From Macrobrachium rosenbergii (Eukaryota; Arthropoda; Malacostraca; Decapoda; Palaemonidae): a DNA stretch of 64,000 nucleotides. A program made the position numbers and the translations under genes. The notes under the pieces are model-generated. The model ran no database searches. It was not told the origin of the DNA and was given only the letters and a program-made list of their open reading frames with translations. Every line of letters begins with the position of its first letter. Positions within the stretch are counted from its first letter, which is position 1. Positions 12,001 to 49,882 of this stretch are shown one piece after another. The stretch is from assembly GCF_040412425.1 (NCBI RefSeq), contig NC_089755.1, positions 49,334,298 to 49,398,297 of the forward strand, in the 5' to 3' direction.

Positions 12001-14092
12001 GAAAAGATTTTGTGCTTTTGCTGACTATTATCATCCCTCTAAACAAAAAGTTAGGGTACGAAAAGATCGTGCAAAAAAAATGAAACAACTGACTGGTGTT
12101 AAAATTCCCAAGGGAATGGTTTCTGATGATGCACTCAAAACAGTTCTTGCTGTGTTGTCAGATGAGGAAGATCAACCTGAGAATACTCAGATTACTTCTT
12201 GTAAGAGCTCTTCAGATTTTTATGTTGGCAACATAATTAGGCCTGATATTGAAGATTCATCTTTAAATGATGTAATAAGAAATATGTCATCAATGAAGAT
12301 GGTTACAGACAGCTCTGATGAAAGATACTTACCACCTAATGCCTTAATGGAAGGTATGGATGAACCTTTACTCTTTACTGATGAGAAACAAAATATACTT
12401 CCTGCAGTGTCTCACCAGAAGAAATCAAGACGGCGTTCAGAGAAGTTTTCAGGTATATTACTACCCCGTTCAATAAAGAGAATTGATGAGGAGTCAGAGG
12501 CTCTACCTGTTTCACATGAGGATAGTGATGTCAAAGCTATGGGTTCTCCAAGAATTGCGATAGAAGAAAAGTCAGAATGGTTTGAACAAGATGAAATGAA
12601 AGAAGTTAAAACAACTCCAAAGCGAAGAAATGTTTTGAGCGATAAAAAAGTAGTAAAGAAACCAAAACATCATGAACTTACCTTGAAGAGACAAAGTGAA
12701 TCTAAAGATGATCAGTGCCAAAAGAAGAGAGGTGATGTGAAGCTTAATGTGACTAAAATTAATTCTACTATGCAGCTGCATGAATGTGGTACAGAAAATA
12801 ATTCAAGTAAGGAAAGAAATACTATAAAATTTGATGTGGAAAATTCTTGTGGTATATCAAGTATATTATCATGTAATGAAATATTGACACAACAATATTC
12901 TGACCTGAGGTTTCAAGCAAATAAGCAAAATAAGTCTGGAGTTGGGAAGAAACCCGGAAAACGTCGTGTATCTGGTGTGCAGCGGCCTCTCTATCGAAAA
13001 TTAATTGAACCTCAAACCCCAGAAGTTTTGGGGTTGAGGAGTCAGAACCAGTCCCCAAATAGTAGTAGTACCAGTTCATCTCCATTACCTGGCTTTAATA
13101 ATTCTGATGAACAGGTAATTGAGAATAGTCAAGAATTTGCTGAGCATGACATAGTTCAGCAAAATATTTTGAAGACATCATGCTCACCAACTTCTCCGTG
13201 TACTCAAATGGCTGCTCTTTCACTTCAATCTGAAAGAGATATGGAATTTCATTTAGCACAAAAAAATTTGAAGCATGAGACATCAAGAAGAGTTACACGT
13301 AGATCTATGCAGCTTACCAAGTTGCCTTTGTCAAAAAATCCATCGACACCTTTGTCGACTAGGGTACCATGTTGTTCAGATAGTGATGGGAGGGCAGGCT
13401 TCAGCGATTCTTATAATAGGGATGCACCTGGACACAGGGATAATTACTTACAGGGTGGAAGTGAAGGGTGTAAAACATCACATGAAGTAGCCTGTAGTAA
13501 TATAAGTAAGAGTTCAAATATACTCTCTCATTCAGACCAAAAAAAGGAAGTAGTTTTAGGAGTTATTACTGGTAAAAAAGTGACAGTGAAGAGAAACAGT
13601 GACTGTAATGTGGGTTCAACAGTTACAAAAGGGAGTAATTGTATATCTGATCAGAGAGCGGAGTCAGCAGGTAAAACTAGTGTTACTAATGATTGTTTTC
13701 CAGAAAATGCTCCAACATATCGTTCTCCTTGTAAGGAAAATATAGCATTGAATATGTTGAATATTAGGGGCCAAGTAACACCACAAATATTAGAGAATGG
13801 TATTGTGAGTGTTGCAACTACCAGAGTAACACCAGAGATCTCCAGATGTAGTTTGGACACGAAGAGGCCAGAAAAGGTTGAAGTTGGCGAGTCTTGTGAG
13901 ACAAATATTGCAAACAAGGTCTTGTGTCTAGAAGATGAAGATTTTGACTCGCCTATTATCACTGGCATGATTGGAAACAAAGCAAATATCCAGTGTGGAA
14001 AAATTTATCGCAATAGATTATCAACTGTTGAGAGCCCCATTATCCTTGCACAGTTAGCTAATCATAAGTCAAAGGAAAGCATTTTGAATTAG
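8980..14092 (+). CDS. Two-exon gene for an 809-residue charged protein with a Tantalus/PRR14-like motif (gene 1)
   Basis: The coding region joins 8980-9029 and 11713-14092. The first exon contributes 16 codons plus AG, and the second supplies the C of a Ser codon, giving an uninterrupted frame of 809 residues. The protein is rich in Ser, Lys, Glu and Asn, with many short S/T-P sites, no membrane segment and no signal peptide, so a nuclear location is likely. Near residues 48-115 the order NIESLYC, LETIFESP and then KKWKRFCAFADYY resembles, from memory, the Tantalus-like domain of fly tantalus and vertebrate PRR14/PRR14L. A second conserved-looking block is RPLYRKLIEPQTPEVLGL (about residue 437). 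Basic clusters (KKRGSKRK, RKDRAKKMK, GKKPGKRR) look like nuclear localisation signals. Upstream non-coding exon(s) must exist because the start exon has a 3' splice site. I do not know its function; the family call is tentative. Confidence 0.75.
9354..9405. repeat. 18-20 bp inverted repeat in gene 1 intron
   Basis: TACAGTATAGCTTTTACT (9354-9371) faces AGTAAAAGCTATATACTGTA (9386-9405), differing by a 2-nt insertion, with a 14-nt loop. Confidence 0.7.
10540..10625 (+). repeat. Possible tRNA-derived SINE head
   Basis: A TAGTGCTGG-type A-box-like word (10552) and a good B box, GGTTTGAATCC (10582-10592), sit 30 bp apart. A tRNA fold could not be completed, so a SINE head fits better than a tRNA gene. 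Confidence 0.3.
11713..14092 (+). CDS. Gene 1 large terminal coding exon
   Basis: This is a single open frame of 792 codons plus a TAG stop at 14090-14092, in a window where unrelated frames rarely pass 130 codons. The acceptor is TTCCAG ending at 11712. The first residues are LRVRQVRVDYSEDEFEED. Toward the C-terminus there are SP/TP-containing segments (QVTPQILENG, RVTPEIS, FDSPIITGMIG, VESPIILAQL) spaced like short linear motifs. No catalytic signature is visible. The exon is far longer than any in the neighbouring lipase gene, as often seen for disordered nuclear proteins. Confidence 0.9.
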
Positions 14093-16372
14093 ATTGTACT
14101 TACCTATGTCAGAGTGCATACAGTATGCAGTCTTATTTATGACCTAAAGTTAATTATTTTACTGAAATTGCTTCAACATAGCCAAATTCATTGTTGGAAG
14201 ATCACATTTATCATAATGTACTGATTGGTTTTAGAGGGGAAATCCCGTGAAAGAAATTAATGATGATGACATGCTTATTTTTAGTCTTCTACTACATCAT
14301 ACTGTAAGTTCCCCGTACGGTATCCTAATTATACAAACATAAAATAAGAAAGGTCCCTTGTAAATTTTTGCCTTTGGGGATACTGTACACATTCATATAC
14401 TGTATTAATAACATGGAATTGTGTCTTTTAGGTACTGATGCCTTTTGTATAATAGTTATAATTGTTTGATTTAAGGGGTTTTAAACTTTTTTTAATTACA
14501 AATGGATTTTTATTATGTGTATCATATCATCCACTGTAAATATTTTCCATTACAGAGATTATCTGTTTATCATGAAAAGTTAAATTTTTTTTCTTTATTA
14601 ACATTATGCTCTTCCTTCTAAGTTATGCAAAACCCCAATGTCCTGTTGGATTGCTCGACATTGTGCTTTGTATTATATAATGCTCCATGTCTAGGAATTT
14701 GAATGAAACAAAAAAATATTTGCAAATTTTATTAAAAGTACCTACTGTATACATTTGGAATGACTAGGTGAATATATGTACCCTGATGATGATTTTTTAT
14801 GCACATCATGTGGTATTTGGTATGGATAAACTTTGGAGGTTGGGGTGTAGTATATAATATAAGAGCATGCTCTTCATCCTGAGCAGTACATATCTTTAAA
14901 ATATTATTAAAGAAAAATAATAGTTGTCAAATGGAAATACATTACAAAAAAATTATTGCAAAACATTACATAATTTAAAGTAAAAAAAAATGTTTTAATA
15001 GTAGTAGTTTTGTGAATATTTTATTACAGCATTAGGAATTACATTTATGTACAATCAACCCTGGGTTAACAATTGTTTGGTCTACATTTCTATTTTGCTT
15101 ACACAATACTGGCTTGATAAGACACATCTGATAAGGTCACTGGATTGTGTTCTTCAGCCATGAGGTGTTTTGACAGATAGGCAGAGAATCTAGGCCTTGA
15201 CAACTGGTCATCAAATCTTGGGTTAGTGCAACATCACTTCAGTCAGCATTAAAAAATATTTGTAAGGATACCCTACTGTAAATCTTTCAGTAATTGTATG
15301 TTAAGATATTTCTTAAAAATTTGGATGACAGTGTATTGTAAATTTTATAGTGCACACCAGCCTTCAAGTACAGACTATTAAAATAACCGCAATGCATTTT
15401 TTAAAGCCAGTGAGTGTAAATGCATAATTTTCTGCAATTGCTGTTGTACAGTAGCATATGCAAGATTGGCTTTTATGTGTTGTCATGTTTGAAAGAGTGA
15501 TGTATATTGTGTCAAAGTAAAGAGGGATAAGTTGCCACTGATACTCGGAATTGACAGCATTTGTAAGACCACGAAACTGGGTCTGGTTGAGGTTGGTGAA
15601 GAGGACATTGCCAGGTTGCTTGATAATGACTTGAGTTACTGATGCTGACTGAACTATAGTTTTCTGCAGAATGAAAAGTTTAAAGGGAAGAGACAGTTAC
15701 CCCAAACATGTTTAGATATCAAGTTGATACCCTTCTGGGTACCCTTTCATGGTTCAAGGACAACAGAAATTGAGGACATGAGACATTTTAGTGTTGGCTC
15801 TTTCTTAAAACCTACGCCTCTTGACCAGCCTTCTCTGTCCACATCCCTTTTGAGCATCCCACCTCTCCTCAGCTGATATTTGTGGAAGGATTCTCTCCAC
15901 ATCTGAGTAGACACCTAAAACCCCAACAGTCCTTTTCCTTCTGTTGTTGTTAGAGCTCTATCTTTCAGCTTGAAGCCTCTATATTTCACGTGGATTCACA
16001 ATGTTTGTCTTAGCAAGTGTTCATTATGGACTACAATAAACAAACCCAGGACTGACAGTGCTCAATTTTTTTAATGTTCCCAGCATATATTGCAATGCAA
16101 ATATCATAAACTTTACAAAATTGTATAACTGTGACAAGACTACTTCTAGCTTCTTTCAGTTGATCAATAGGATTAAGAACTATATCATAGAAAACATTTT
16201 ACAAAAGCCTTCAAGGAAAGAGGTCAAGAAAAACCAATAAAACCCTTAGAAACCAGCTGTCAAATAGTGAAAGCATTGCTAAACATACTTTAACAAATTT
16301 CTTTCTGGGAAAAGCACACTTTCACTGTAATTTGTAATTTTCTTAAGCATATGAACAAGCCTCTGTATATAA
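14093..16372. other. Gene 1 3'UTR and intergenic DNA
   Basis: AT-rich 3' flank to about 15.4 kb, then higher-complexity sequence (15.5-16.0 kb) that looks like decayed retroelement DNA but matches no motif I can name. Confidence 0.4.
14731..14736 (+). terminator. Candidate poly(A) signal of gene 1
   Basis: ATTAAA lies about 640 bp after the stop at 14092, with GT-rich sequence at 14805-14850. Another ATTAAA lies at 14906. The choice is uncertain. Confidence 0.22.
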
Positions 16373-19300
16373 GCATTCTTCAGCATGAGTTGAAAAGTTC
16401 TTTGTAACTTGGTAACAAGGTAGTTAAATGGAGGTAGGTAGGTAAGCAGAACCTGCCATAATCAACCATATTTCCTTCAGCATCAGGGATGACACAGGGT
16501 GGCTGAGGTGGGATTGTGATTGAAGGCTCTGGTTTGTATATTGAGGAGAAGAACAAATCACAATAAATATCATCAGTTTTTCAGGTGAGAGAATACTCTC
16601 TCAATTGACTGGCAAGTTGAATCTTCATCTGGGTTGTGAGCAGGGAACAAGTCCCTGAGCCAAATAAGCCAAAGTTAGATGTGTCTGAATTCTTACTCTA
16701 GGAAAGCTTGGAAGAACCAAGTGCTACTGTAAAGATGGGGTGGCACAGTTCCAAAGGCAGCTAACAGCGGGGTCAATCATAAATTGAATGGTTTCAGATG
16801 ATAGCTTGTTAAAAGGGAGAGCAGAAATCACACCTTATGAGTTGAAGCTGCAAGATCATATGACCAAAAGTGATGTCTACCTGTATTGTGGACCGTCTAG
16901 CACATACTCAGCCTGACTGTTGCCTTGTAAAGCAAGGAAGAATGGAGGAAAGTCGAGCCAGTCACTCACCCATTCAACCTCCAACCTTATGCCATCATAG
17001 TACCTTAAATGAGATGTAATTTTGTCTGGAAGTTTGGAGACCATACAACCTTTTGAGCAGCCACCAAAGGTCTATGGCAAAGGGTCCAAGGACTTAGAGG
17101 TGATGTCCCTTAGGTAAAATGAGGTGAAGGTAATCTGCTGCAGCCAGAAACTTACCTTCATTACCTGTCAAATTAAATGTTTCCCAGAATGGCTAGGGAT
17201 AGGGTAACCCTGGCTTCGCAAGCTCTCACCTGGACTAGATAACTGTTCTCCTCACAGGACTAGCTGTGTGTGTGTGCTTGATTGTTCATGAAGCCAGAAA
17301 GAAAGTGTGTTCTTGGACACTATGTTCTTGTGCAAAGAAGCCCTACCACTCTGTGCGTAAAAGCACCTTATCTGGTTCACCACTAACAAATTCTTGGAAG
17401 GAGGAAATCAAGAAATAACTAAATTTCTTGTCAGATATTGATGGGTCTGAGATTTTGCTATTAACTTCAGAACAAGAACAAGATGAATCTCCAGCCTTCT
17501 GAGAGCCAAAGATTAAAAAAATGTTTGTGCAACTCGTAGACATGGTTAAGGTTAGCAGAAAAAGTCTATCCTAGACCTCTCCCAAGGGCTGTAGAGAACA
17601 AGTCACATCCCACTCCAGAGGCTGAAACTAACAAAGCTGGCAAAACTGTTTGAAGCTCCTATGAGTATGGACAGGAGTTCGTCATGACAAAGGTGGAATA
17701 GTAAGTCCATGCTCTGCAGTAGATTAGCTCTAATCAGAGTACCCAGTCTGCACCACCAATCAAAGATGGTCCACTCCCTGGTACACAGTTGTTGAGGCTA
17801 CCCCAAAATTTAACTAACAGAGAAGAGTAGACATAAACGGAATCTCTGGGCTCCAACCAGAAGATTGAGATACCATTTGGCATGCTGCCAAATAGGAGCT
17901 ATGAGGGTTATCCTAGACCTGGAGTATCACACACTTGGTTCATCGTTATGCATATCAGACTGACATGAGGCAAGGCGAAGATATCCAGAGCCCCAGGGGC
18001 TGCTGAAAGGCATTTTCCAAGGCACCCCAAGGTCTAAAAAGAAAGAGCAGACTAACTGAACGATGAACAGGTTCATTATTGGAGTTCCCCAAAACTCAAA
18101 TAGCCTTCTCCCATCCAAGAATGTGGGGAACAAACTGTCGAGTAATTGCCCTGGTAGTTGAGCTGCTCCACCAAAACAATTCCTCTAGCTATAATGTCTG
18201 TGGCTGACAGCTCAATAGCATGAACCCACTCATGCAGTGTATCACCACCCGTTGTTGCTCATCATCACTAAGGAGAGACCATCTCATGATCTAAGAAGAG
18301 AAGCATCTCTGGTGGGGAGTTCAGAGGATCTCTCACTAGGAGGTTTTTTTTTTTTTATCATCCAGCCACCAAGCAAGGGTCCTTCCTCATTCTTCGCTCA
18401 AAGGCACAAGGTGAATTGGAAAGTTGCTTGAGGCCAACCAATGCTGCTTCAGTTGACATTGAAGTGAGCATTGGTGGAAGTGCCCAATAAGTACAAGCTT
18501 CTCCAAGGATGACCTGCCAAAGCTAGGCTGGTTGTCCCTCTTGTGACATGAACTATGCTTTCATCTCAGTGAGTTTGCTAAAGAACTTTATCAAAAACTC
18601 TTTGTTGCTGTGTCTATCAGCATGTCCCATATATGCCTACTGTTTGGGCAAAAGATCCAACTTCTCCCAGTTAATGAACCCCCAGGTTGCAGAAAAGGCA
18701 AGGTGGTGTGTTCTGTTCTGAAGCACCTGCATCTCTATGATGCCTGAATCAGCCAGCCGTCGAAATAGCACGGGATGTGTCCTATGCTATAATGGGCCCA
18801 AGCTGATCTGAAGCTCAACCAAGGTGAACACTCATGGACATGTGAGGGGCGGTACCACTCTGAAGTACATGGTTTTCAACTGGTAGACAGTCCTTCTATA
18901 AGCTGACGGGAGGTACTTCGTGGAGGGCTGATGCGTGGGCATCTGAAAATACTCATCCTCCAGATCCACTGAAAGTATGAAGTCTCCCCCCACCCTCTCT
19001 GGTGGAATCCAACAAGCAGAAGTACAAACAGGAAGAACTTGGGACTGTCCTTGTGTCACTGAAAGAAATAGTGAGACTGGTCCACATGCACGCTAAGGGA
19101 ACCTAGTGTCACCCACCCTACCTATGGCAGACGTCCCACCCAAAGGAGAGTAAAACCTGTCAACCCCCAAAGAAGGAAGGTGCTCACTTGAAGTCTGACA
19201 GAACTTCTACAAGGGGGCTTCTGAGATCTCTATATTAATACTTCCCATGGTAGAAAGAAAAGGCAGAAGATAAGGAGGAGGAAAATGAAGATGATAGGAT

Positions 19301-19940
19301 CTTGTGTTTCTTCAGCTTACTCAACTTATCAGTCTTACCCTTCTTGGTTACAGGATGTGTTGAGGCAGGAAGTAGTGATGGAGGAACATGGCCTCCGCTT
19401 GATACAATGGAATTTATCTACAAAGGCTCGATGATTGCTGTAGGAGGCTCAACAGCATTGGGTTCTTTAGCAAAAACAGCAGCAAAAGATGGGTGGCTTG
19501 TAATACTAAGGAACAGAAATGTCTGTCACTACTCCAGTGAAGCTGCCAATAAAGCATTGGTAGGCAGTGGTGAACTGCAAGCACAAGCCACTGTCTGACC
19601 AGGGGAGAACTTGGGACATTTCACCTGGTTCAGCACTGTCAGAGTATGGGATAGTTGCCTACCCTCATATGAATATCCCCTTGGCAAATGAGAGAGAGAG
19701 AGAGAAGCGCTCTACACACCTTTCTTTGTTCACTTTTCTTGTTCAAATCTATGATGAAAAAACCATGCATACAATAAAAGAGATGAGAGAATTTTCAATG
19801 TGGATGTCAGTCAGAGCGTGGCCTGTGCTTGATTATGGCAGATGAGTGGGGGGAACCCCCACACTCACCTGTCTGTCTCCATTTAACCACCCTGTTGCCA
19901 AGTTTCAATGACCATTCCAGCTTGAGCTGAGGAATGCAAC
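16373..19940 (-). mobile_element. Degenerate DIRS-like retroelement, copy B, with inverted terminal repeats
   Basis: The ends are inverted copies: 19831-19937 (+) begins GATTATGGCAG and contains CCATTTAACCACC and CCAAGTT; 16463-16373 read on the - strand begins the same way. The only recognisable coding remnant is at 19059-18832 (-). There SVDLEDEYFQMP, KYLPSAYR and TVYQLKTMYF match the reverse transcriptase of DIRS-type retrotransposons, and the frame then breaks. A fragment at 18133-17927 (-) (FWGTPIMNLF) may be its RNase H region. Inverted rather than direct termini are typical of DIRS1-like elements. No intact tyrosine recombinase frame was seen. Confidence 0.72.
18832..19059 (-). pseudogene. 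DIRS-type reverse transcriptase remnant
   Basis: A 75-codon open piece carries the RT motif around SVDLEDEYFQMP (normally SxDLxDAYFQVP) and TVYQLKTMYF (normally YQFxxLCFGL). The expected LSTAPxxFT following motif is replaced by PPLTCP and a stop. It is a broken copy inside the 16.4-19.9 kb element. Confidence 0.72.
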
Positions 19941-20830
19941 TTTTTAGGCAATGGGCTGCATTCACATAAAGAACAATAAATACTGCAATGCACTAAAATT
20001 TCAACTCTTTACATGCCTGTAACTTTCAATGAAAACTGGAAGGATACACTAAATCTAAATAGATCCATAATTAATCAGTTGTGTTTACAAGTATATTGCC
20101 CTAGTCCTATGGAAATCCCTTTCAATCTGATCTTATAAGCTGCTTCTTCTGATGAGGAACACTGAACCACAAACACAAGCATTTCATGAGTATTTTTGGC
20201 ACTATTAAAGGCATAATTTAGCTTTCTGTTACCTTTTTGAGTCAAAGTAGTCTCACAGAAAGAGATTTTCCCTTGCAAAGGTTGCAAGCCTTATTACAGA
20301 ACTTGAGTCATAATTCAAGTTTCATTTTTAAAACAGCAAATCTTCAAATTTCAGAGAGTTACTGTATCTGTGAAATTCATAGTGTAGAGAGTGTATCAGC
20401 AGTTATTAAGCTTGTGTAAAGAACTGCTTACAAAACCTTGATGGTGGCAATGCATTTGTATCTTTTCCTCATATTTAGTGCATTGGTGTCAAAAATTTTG
20501 TTCAAACTTCACACAATTGTACATTTTAAAAAAGGTTTGAAGCCCAAATTGCTCATGTAGCCCAAAAAGTTTGAGGCCCAAGTTTCTCATGGTTTACAGT
20601 TTTTTCAGGCAGAACTTCTATAATGTGGCTTAATGTTTTACATAATTGAAAAGAAGCCACTAGAGCACAACATTACAGGGAACATTATATCACAAAACCC
20701 AACCAGCACCAAAGAGCTAAAGCCAAAATTGCAGAAAATTTTTTTCCCTTACCACATAATTTGATGCCCTATATGTATTACCACATAATTTGATGCCCTA
20801 TATGTATTTAAGGGCAAACAAAAATACATA
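19941..20830. other. Intergenic, nothing firm
   Basis: Between DIRS copy B and the TIR element; only the 30-bp duplication at 20749 stands out. Confidence 0.4.
20749..20810. repeat. About 30-bp tandem duplication
   Basis: The unit ACCACATAATTTGATGCCCT followed by ATATGTATT occurs twice in succession. Confidence 0.75.
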
Positions 20831-21985
20831 CCGTATATTTCCGTGTATAAGATGAGGGAAAAAATTATGGCAAATTTTCATGAATTTATCTCATATCTAG
20901 TTTAAGATGACTGCTAAATTACAAAACTTTCTGTGTATAGGCTAGCAATTGGTTATGTAAAGATGATGTTAATACAAATGCTGTTTTACTTACTATATCC
21001 TCAGAAATTCAAAATAAATGAAATAACAAAGCCATTTCTATATCGTGTTTTTAAAACCTGCACGTTGCCTAAAAGGGACACTATTGTTTTGTTTACATTT
21101 CATCGCCAATGACAAACAAACCCTAATAACCCGTGACATAGCTGGCATTCCATCAGTGAGGGGTCCTAGGTGGGGCCAAGGTTTTTTTTTTTTTTTGGGG
21201 GGGGGGACCAAAGAAAATTGCACAAAACTAATGTACCAATTCTGTAATTAGTAAAATATACTATTCTCGAATGCATATATCCATGTGAATGAAGGAAAAT
21301 GATAGTATTAGTAAACCTGTATTTGAAATGACAGCGCTCAATGTTCAATTAATTTTCAACTTTAGCTATATGCAAATATCAAATACTGTACTGTAAGGGT
21401 TACAGTTTAGCTACAAAGGGAATTTCAGTGGGGGGGGGGGCAGTGAGGGCCCAAGCATCTGACTGGTGCGCCCCCACCCCCCCATAGCAACGCCACTGCT
21501 AACAACAATACGATAATTATTGTACATAATTATTGTTCGTATGACTAAATTGATCTAAACAGTTGCATGTAATCCAAAATTGTGTTGTTTACCACCAAAA
21601 AGATTATGAATTTTTAATGACTACTAAAATTACACTACCATTAAAATTTCTGAAAGGTTACCAAAAAATAAAGGTTGCTGTGAGTGCAACCATAACTTGA
21701 TGTTTACATTTTCTCAGTTGATTTCATTGATATGAAATTGTTCCTCGAATATACCAATACATAATATATAAGGTAAAAATGGTTGTATTACCTTTATCAT
21801 CAGTTTATTTCATAATGAGAATCTTTTCACAGACGTCGGTGGTTATCGCACCGAGGCCGAGGCTAGCCTACCGATAAAATCACTTAGGATTCAAGGTTTG
21901 ATTTTTAGAATGGTAGTATAAGATGACCCTCAATTTTTAGGGGTGAATTTTAGGATTTAAAGGTCTTATATGCAGAAATATACGG
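20831..21985. mobile_element. TIR element (ends CCGTATATTTC...)
   Basis: The left end is CCGTATATTTCCGTGTATAA; the right end, reverse-complemented, is CCGTATATTTCTGCATATAA. That is 17 of 20 matching terminal bases facing each other over 1.15 kb. No transposase frame is visible. A G-rich insert (21154-21498) sits inside. Similar termini occur in abundant non-autonomous DNA transposons, from memory. Confidence 0.6.
21154..21498. mobile_element. Possible nested TIR element with G-rich ends
   Basis: The left end is CAGTGAGGGGTCCTAGGTGG, the right end reverse-complemented is CAGTGGCGTTGCTATGGGGG. Both carry homopolymer G runs. The terminal similarity is weak beyond CAGTG and the G-run. Confidence 0.32.
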
Positions 21986-23477
21986 CATTTATCTCAGATT
22001 AACAAGACATTGACCTTGAAACTACTGTATGTGTATTGAACAACAACAAAACATCTTCATCATCCTTTTGTTAATCTGATACTTAAAATTAAAAAAATCT
22101 GTATTTGAGTGGTAATCAATTTTACGTATTACGTCATACAAGTATGTTTAGTATAGTGACAACCTGCCTTGGTGTGTCATACTGGTATAGTGCAATGGTA
22201 CTTAAAGACTACTAGATTTAAGAGTTGGATACAACAGCTGACTTTATCATATACACAGAGGTAGATAGTAAGTACTTTTATGATACAAGTAAATCAAACA
22301 GCCATAAGACTATAGTAGATAATACTATATAAAGTAATCTTCTGTCTACCAGTTACAAACGTGGAAAGATAGAATTGCTCCAGTTTCTGTAACACACAAG
22401 TTTGTTTAATGTCATAAATTATAAAAATAACTTGGCTAATGATTCTTTACAAGTTCATCATAATGCTCTAGTGTGTGTTAAACTACTTTACTGAGATCCT
22501 ACAGCAAACAAAAAAATTATGTTAAGGAAACCAGGAACAATATATTCTTAACAGTAAAGACATACAGTATAAGGACGTTATGACATATACAAGACCACAA
22601 AATAAAATTTTATATCTTTTCATCAGATTTGGTCAGAATGCACTTGAAATTGAAGTTGAGTTTCTTTTAACTCTCATTATCAAATTCACATGTGCAAAAC
22701 CTAAGTACTGTAATTCTAAGTTCCTGAGTATGTTGCCTTTCACAGCAGATGAAAGAGAACAGAGGGATGGTTGGAGGTTTTGACGAAGAACGGTAAGGCA
22801 TGTGAAATCACTCTTTTCCAATAATATTTGGAACCATTAATGATATTACCTTGAAGGAGTTGCATCCCTGCTTCCTGATGAAAACAAGGTCCAACTGGTA
22901 GTACCTGGATAACGACCCTGAGTTCAGGGTACAAACACCTGCTGCCTTGTAGGGTGTCACCTTTTTAGGTAAAGGATAGATCCCCATTCAAAAATTGTAT
23001 TCTTGCACAAAACAAGTTGGAAGACCCAGATGCATTTACTTAAATGAGAACTATGAGGACAGAGGCTGGAGATTTGATGAAGAACTGAGCACAGGAAGGA
23101 CCTGAGTGGCAGAATGTCACCAAAGCAATGGAAGTGATGACATGGACAAATATATCTACTCTATCTGTATATATAATTACTTCCACACATTCAACTTTTT
23201 TCAAAAAGTTTTTTTGCAAGATTACTAACTTTATAATACACCTAGATGTGTAATCTCAGAGTCATTCTCAAAACATTTTCTATAAAATGGTTACTATATC
23301 AATGACATTTAACTATATGGATGAAAGATGAGTTTGAGTTTATCCCTTCCATTCTCTCTCATGTGTGTCACACCTGTCATAAGGTTTATATCACTTGTCA
23401 AACCTTCAGAAACACTCCTTTAGCTGCATAAATTAGTCTCAAAATACAGATAACTTTCTGTATTTTGAAATATAGTA
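21986..23477. other. Intergenic, nothing firm
   Basis: No exon, frame or known repeat recognised downstream of the lipase gene. Confidence 0.4.
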
Positions 23478-23483
23478 TTTATT
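23478..23483 (-). terminator. Candidate poly(A) signal of the lipase gene
   Basis: This is the first AATAAA on the - strand downstream of the stop at 24191 that I could find. It implies a 3'UTR of about 0.7 kb that would contain the long AT/GT microsatellite at 23.5-23.8 kb. Transcript ends are not determinable from sequence alone. Confidence 0.25.
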
Positions 23484-23532
23484 TAAAAATTATCAAGTAC
23501 TGTTCCCAAACTACAAAACATATAAATATATT

Positions 23533-23797
<265 letters not shown>

Positions 23798-24190
23798 CAC
23801 TACATATGAATCCAATAAAAATGCTGCAAGGCTACTTTAAATACTATATACATATATATGAAATATGCCTCAACAAACATTTGAAAGTAGCACCACAAAA
23901 ATAGACTATTTACATCACTCTTAACAGTATGTATACAGATACCGCATCCAAAAGCAGCTTGTAAAACAAGAGCTTATGAAAACTTGAGGTAGCTCCCCAT
24001 ATTAATAAAGCACCACACATGGAAGAGAGACTGAACTATGAGAAAAAGGGGGGGAGACTTACAAGCACTAAGTGTCCTTCAGTAATAGAAGGAAGCCCAT
24101 TTAGGAACTTGATAACCATTGAGGTTGTAATATGATCAACAAAAAGGTACAACAAAATTTAAAGCTCATAAGCACTCCTGTGCATTGGCC

Positions 24191-48914
<24,724 letters not shown>

Positions 48915-48994
48915 CTGTCAAGATGAACAGAGAATTGAGTTCCATTAAATTAAAATGCGGTTCAAAAAACGTCGTCGTTGTCGGAATGAAGTGA

Positions 48995-49240
48995 AAGTAT
49001 GTGATTAATACAATTTTTATCTTTTGTGTATGATTAATACAGAGTTCATCTTTCGTGTGTATGTAATTAATACAGTTGTTTAAACGTACTTTCATGTATG
49101 TGATTTAAACAAAGTATAATTTCTAATGTACTTCTATATATGTAATAAGTTGGTGGCTAATACAAAAACAATTACTCAAAATGTACTTTAATGTATGTAA
49201 TTAATAAGAATAAGTTATTCTAAATGCACTTTCAAAAAAA
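48995..49240. repeat. Imperfect AT-rich tandem repeat (period about 40-50)
   Basis: Words ATGTATGTAATTAATA and TGTACTTT(C/A)ATGTATGT recur five or six times just upstream of lipase exon 2. Confidence 0.5.
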
Positions 49241-49805
49241 TGTTTTCACAAAAAATGGATATTCTAAATGAAGTGTCAAAGAGAACACAGTCACTAGACA
49301 AACTAGTAATATAAACTGAAGCATGGCAATGTAACAAAGTAATGGTTGAAATACAGGACAATTTTTACTTCAGTAAATGGATTTGATATCACTTTAGTGA
49401 TAAAAAAAAACAATGCGTAAACTGAAATATTCTAAAACACCAAGCGAACTAATACTACCTTTGCGTTTTAAATGAAAGCAAAGGTAGTACTGAAGGAAAA
49501 CAAAAAAAAAACTACTCGAGAAGATAATGTTTTCCTGTAATGTCTTCCGGACACTTTGCGCTTTGAAATAAAATGGGTAGAGTTACATAAAGATACTCTC
49601 ATGGGATAACACTGTATAACTTCTATAATAGTTTCCCAACGCACACAGGGTTTCCAAGTTTAAATGCCTAGGCTTGTTGACGAAGAAATCCAACGATATT
49701 TTCAGGTTTTTAAGAATATGTAACTCCATTAACAGGTTGGAAAAACGACATACAATCAGCTCGATACCAACATTCCAGCACCTGGGAGAGATCAAGACCA
49801 GAATC

Positions 49806-49806
<1 letters not shown>

Positions 49807-49880
<74 letters not shown>
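49807..49880. repeat. (ATT)n microsatellite
   Basis: About 24 ATT units. The poly-Asn and poly-Leu open frames here are artefacts. Confidence 0.98.

Positions 49881-49882
<2 letters not shown>

Noticed and set aside
19302..19598. 98-codon + strand frame
   Set aside because: It is antisense to the DIRS-like copy B and shares its sequence with 4452-4360 on the other strand; a shadow of element DNA.
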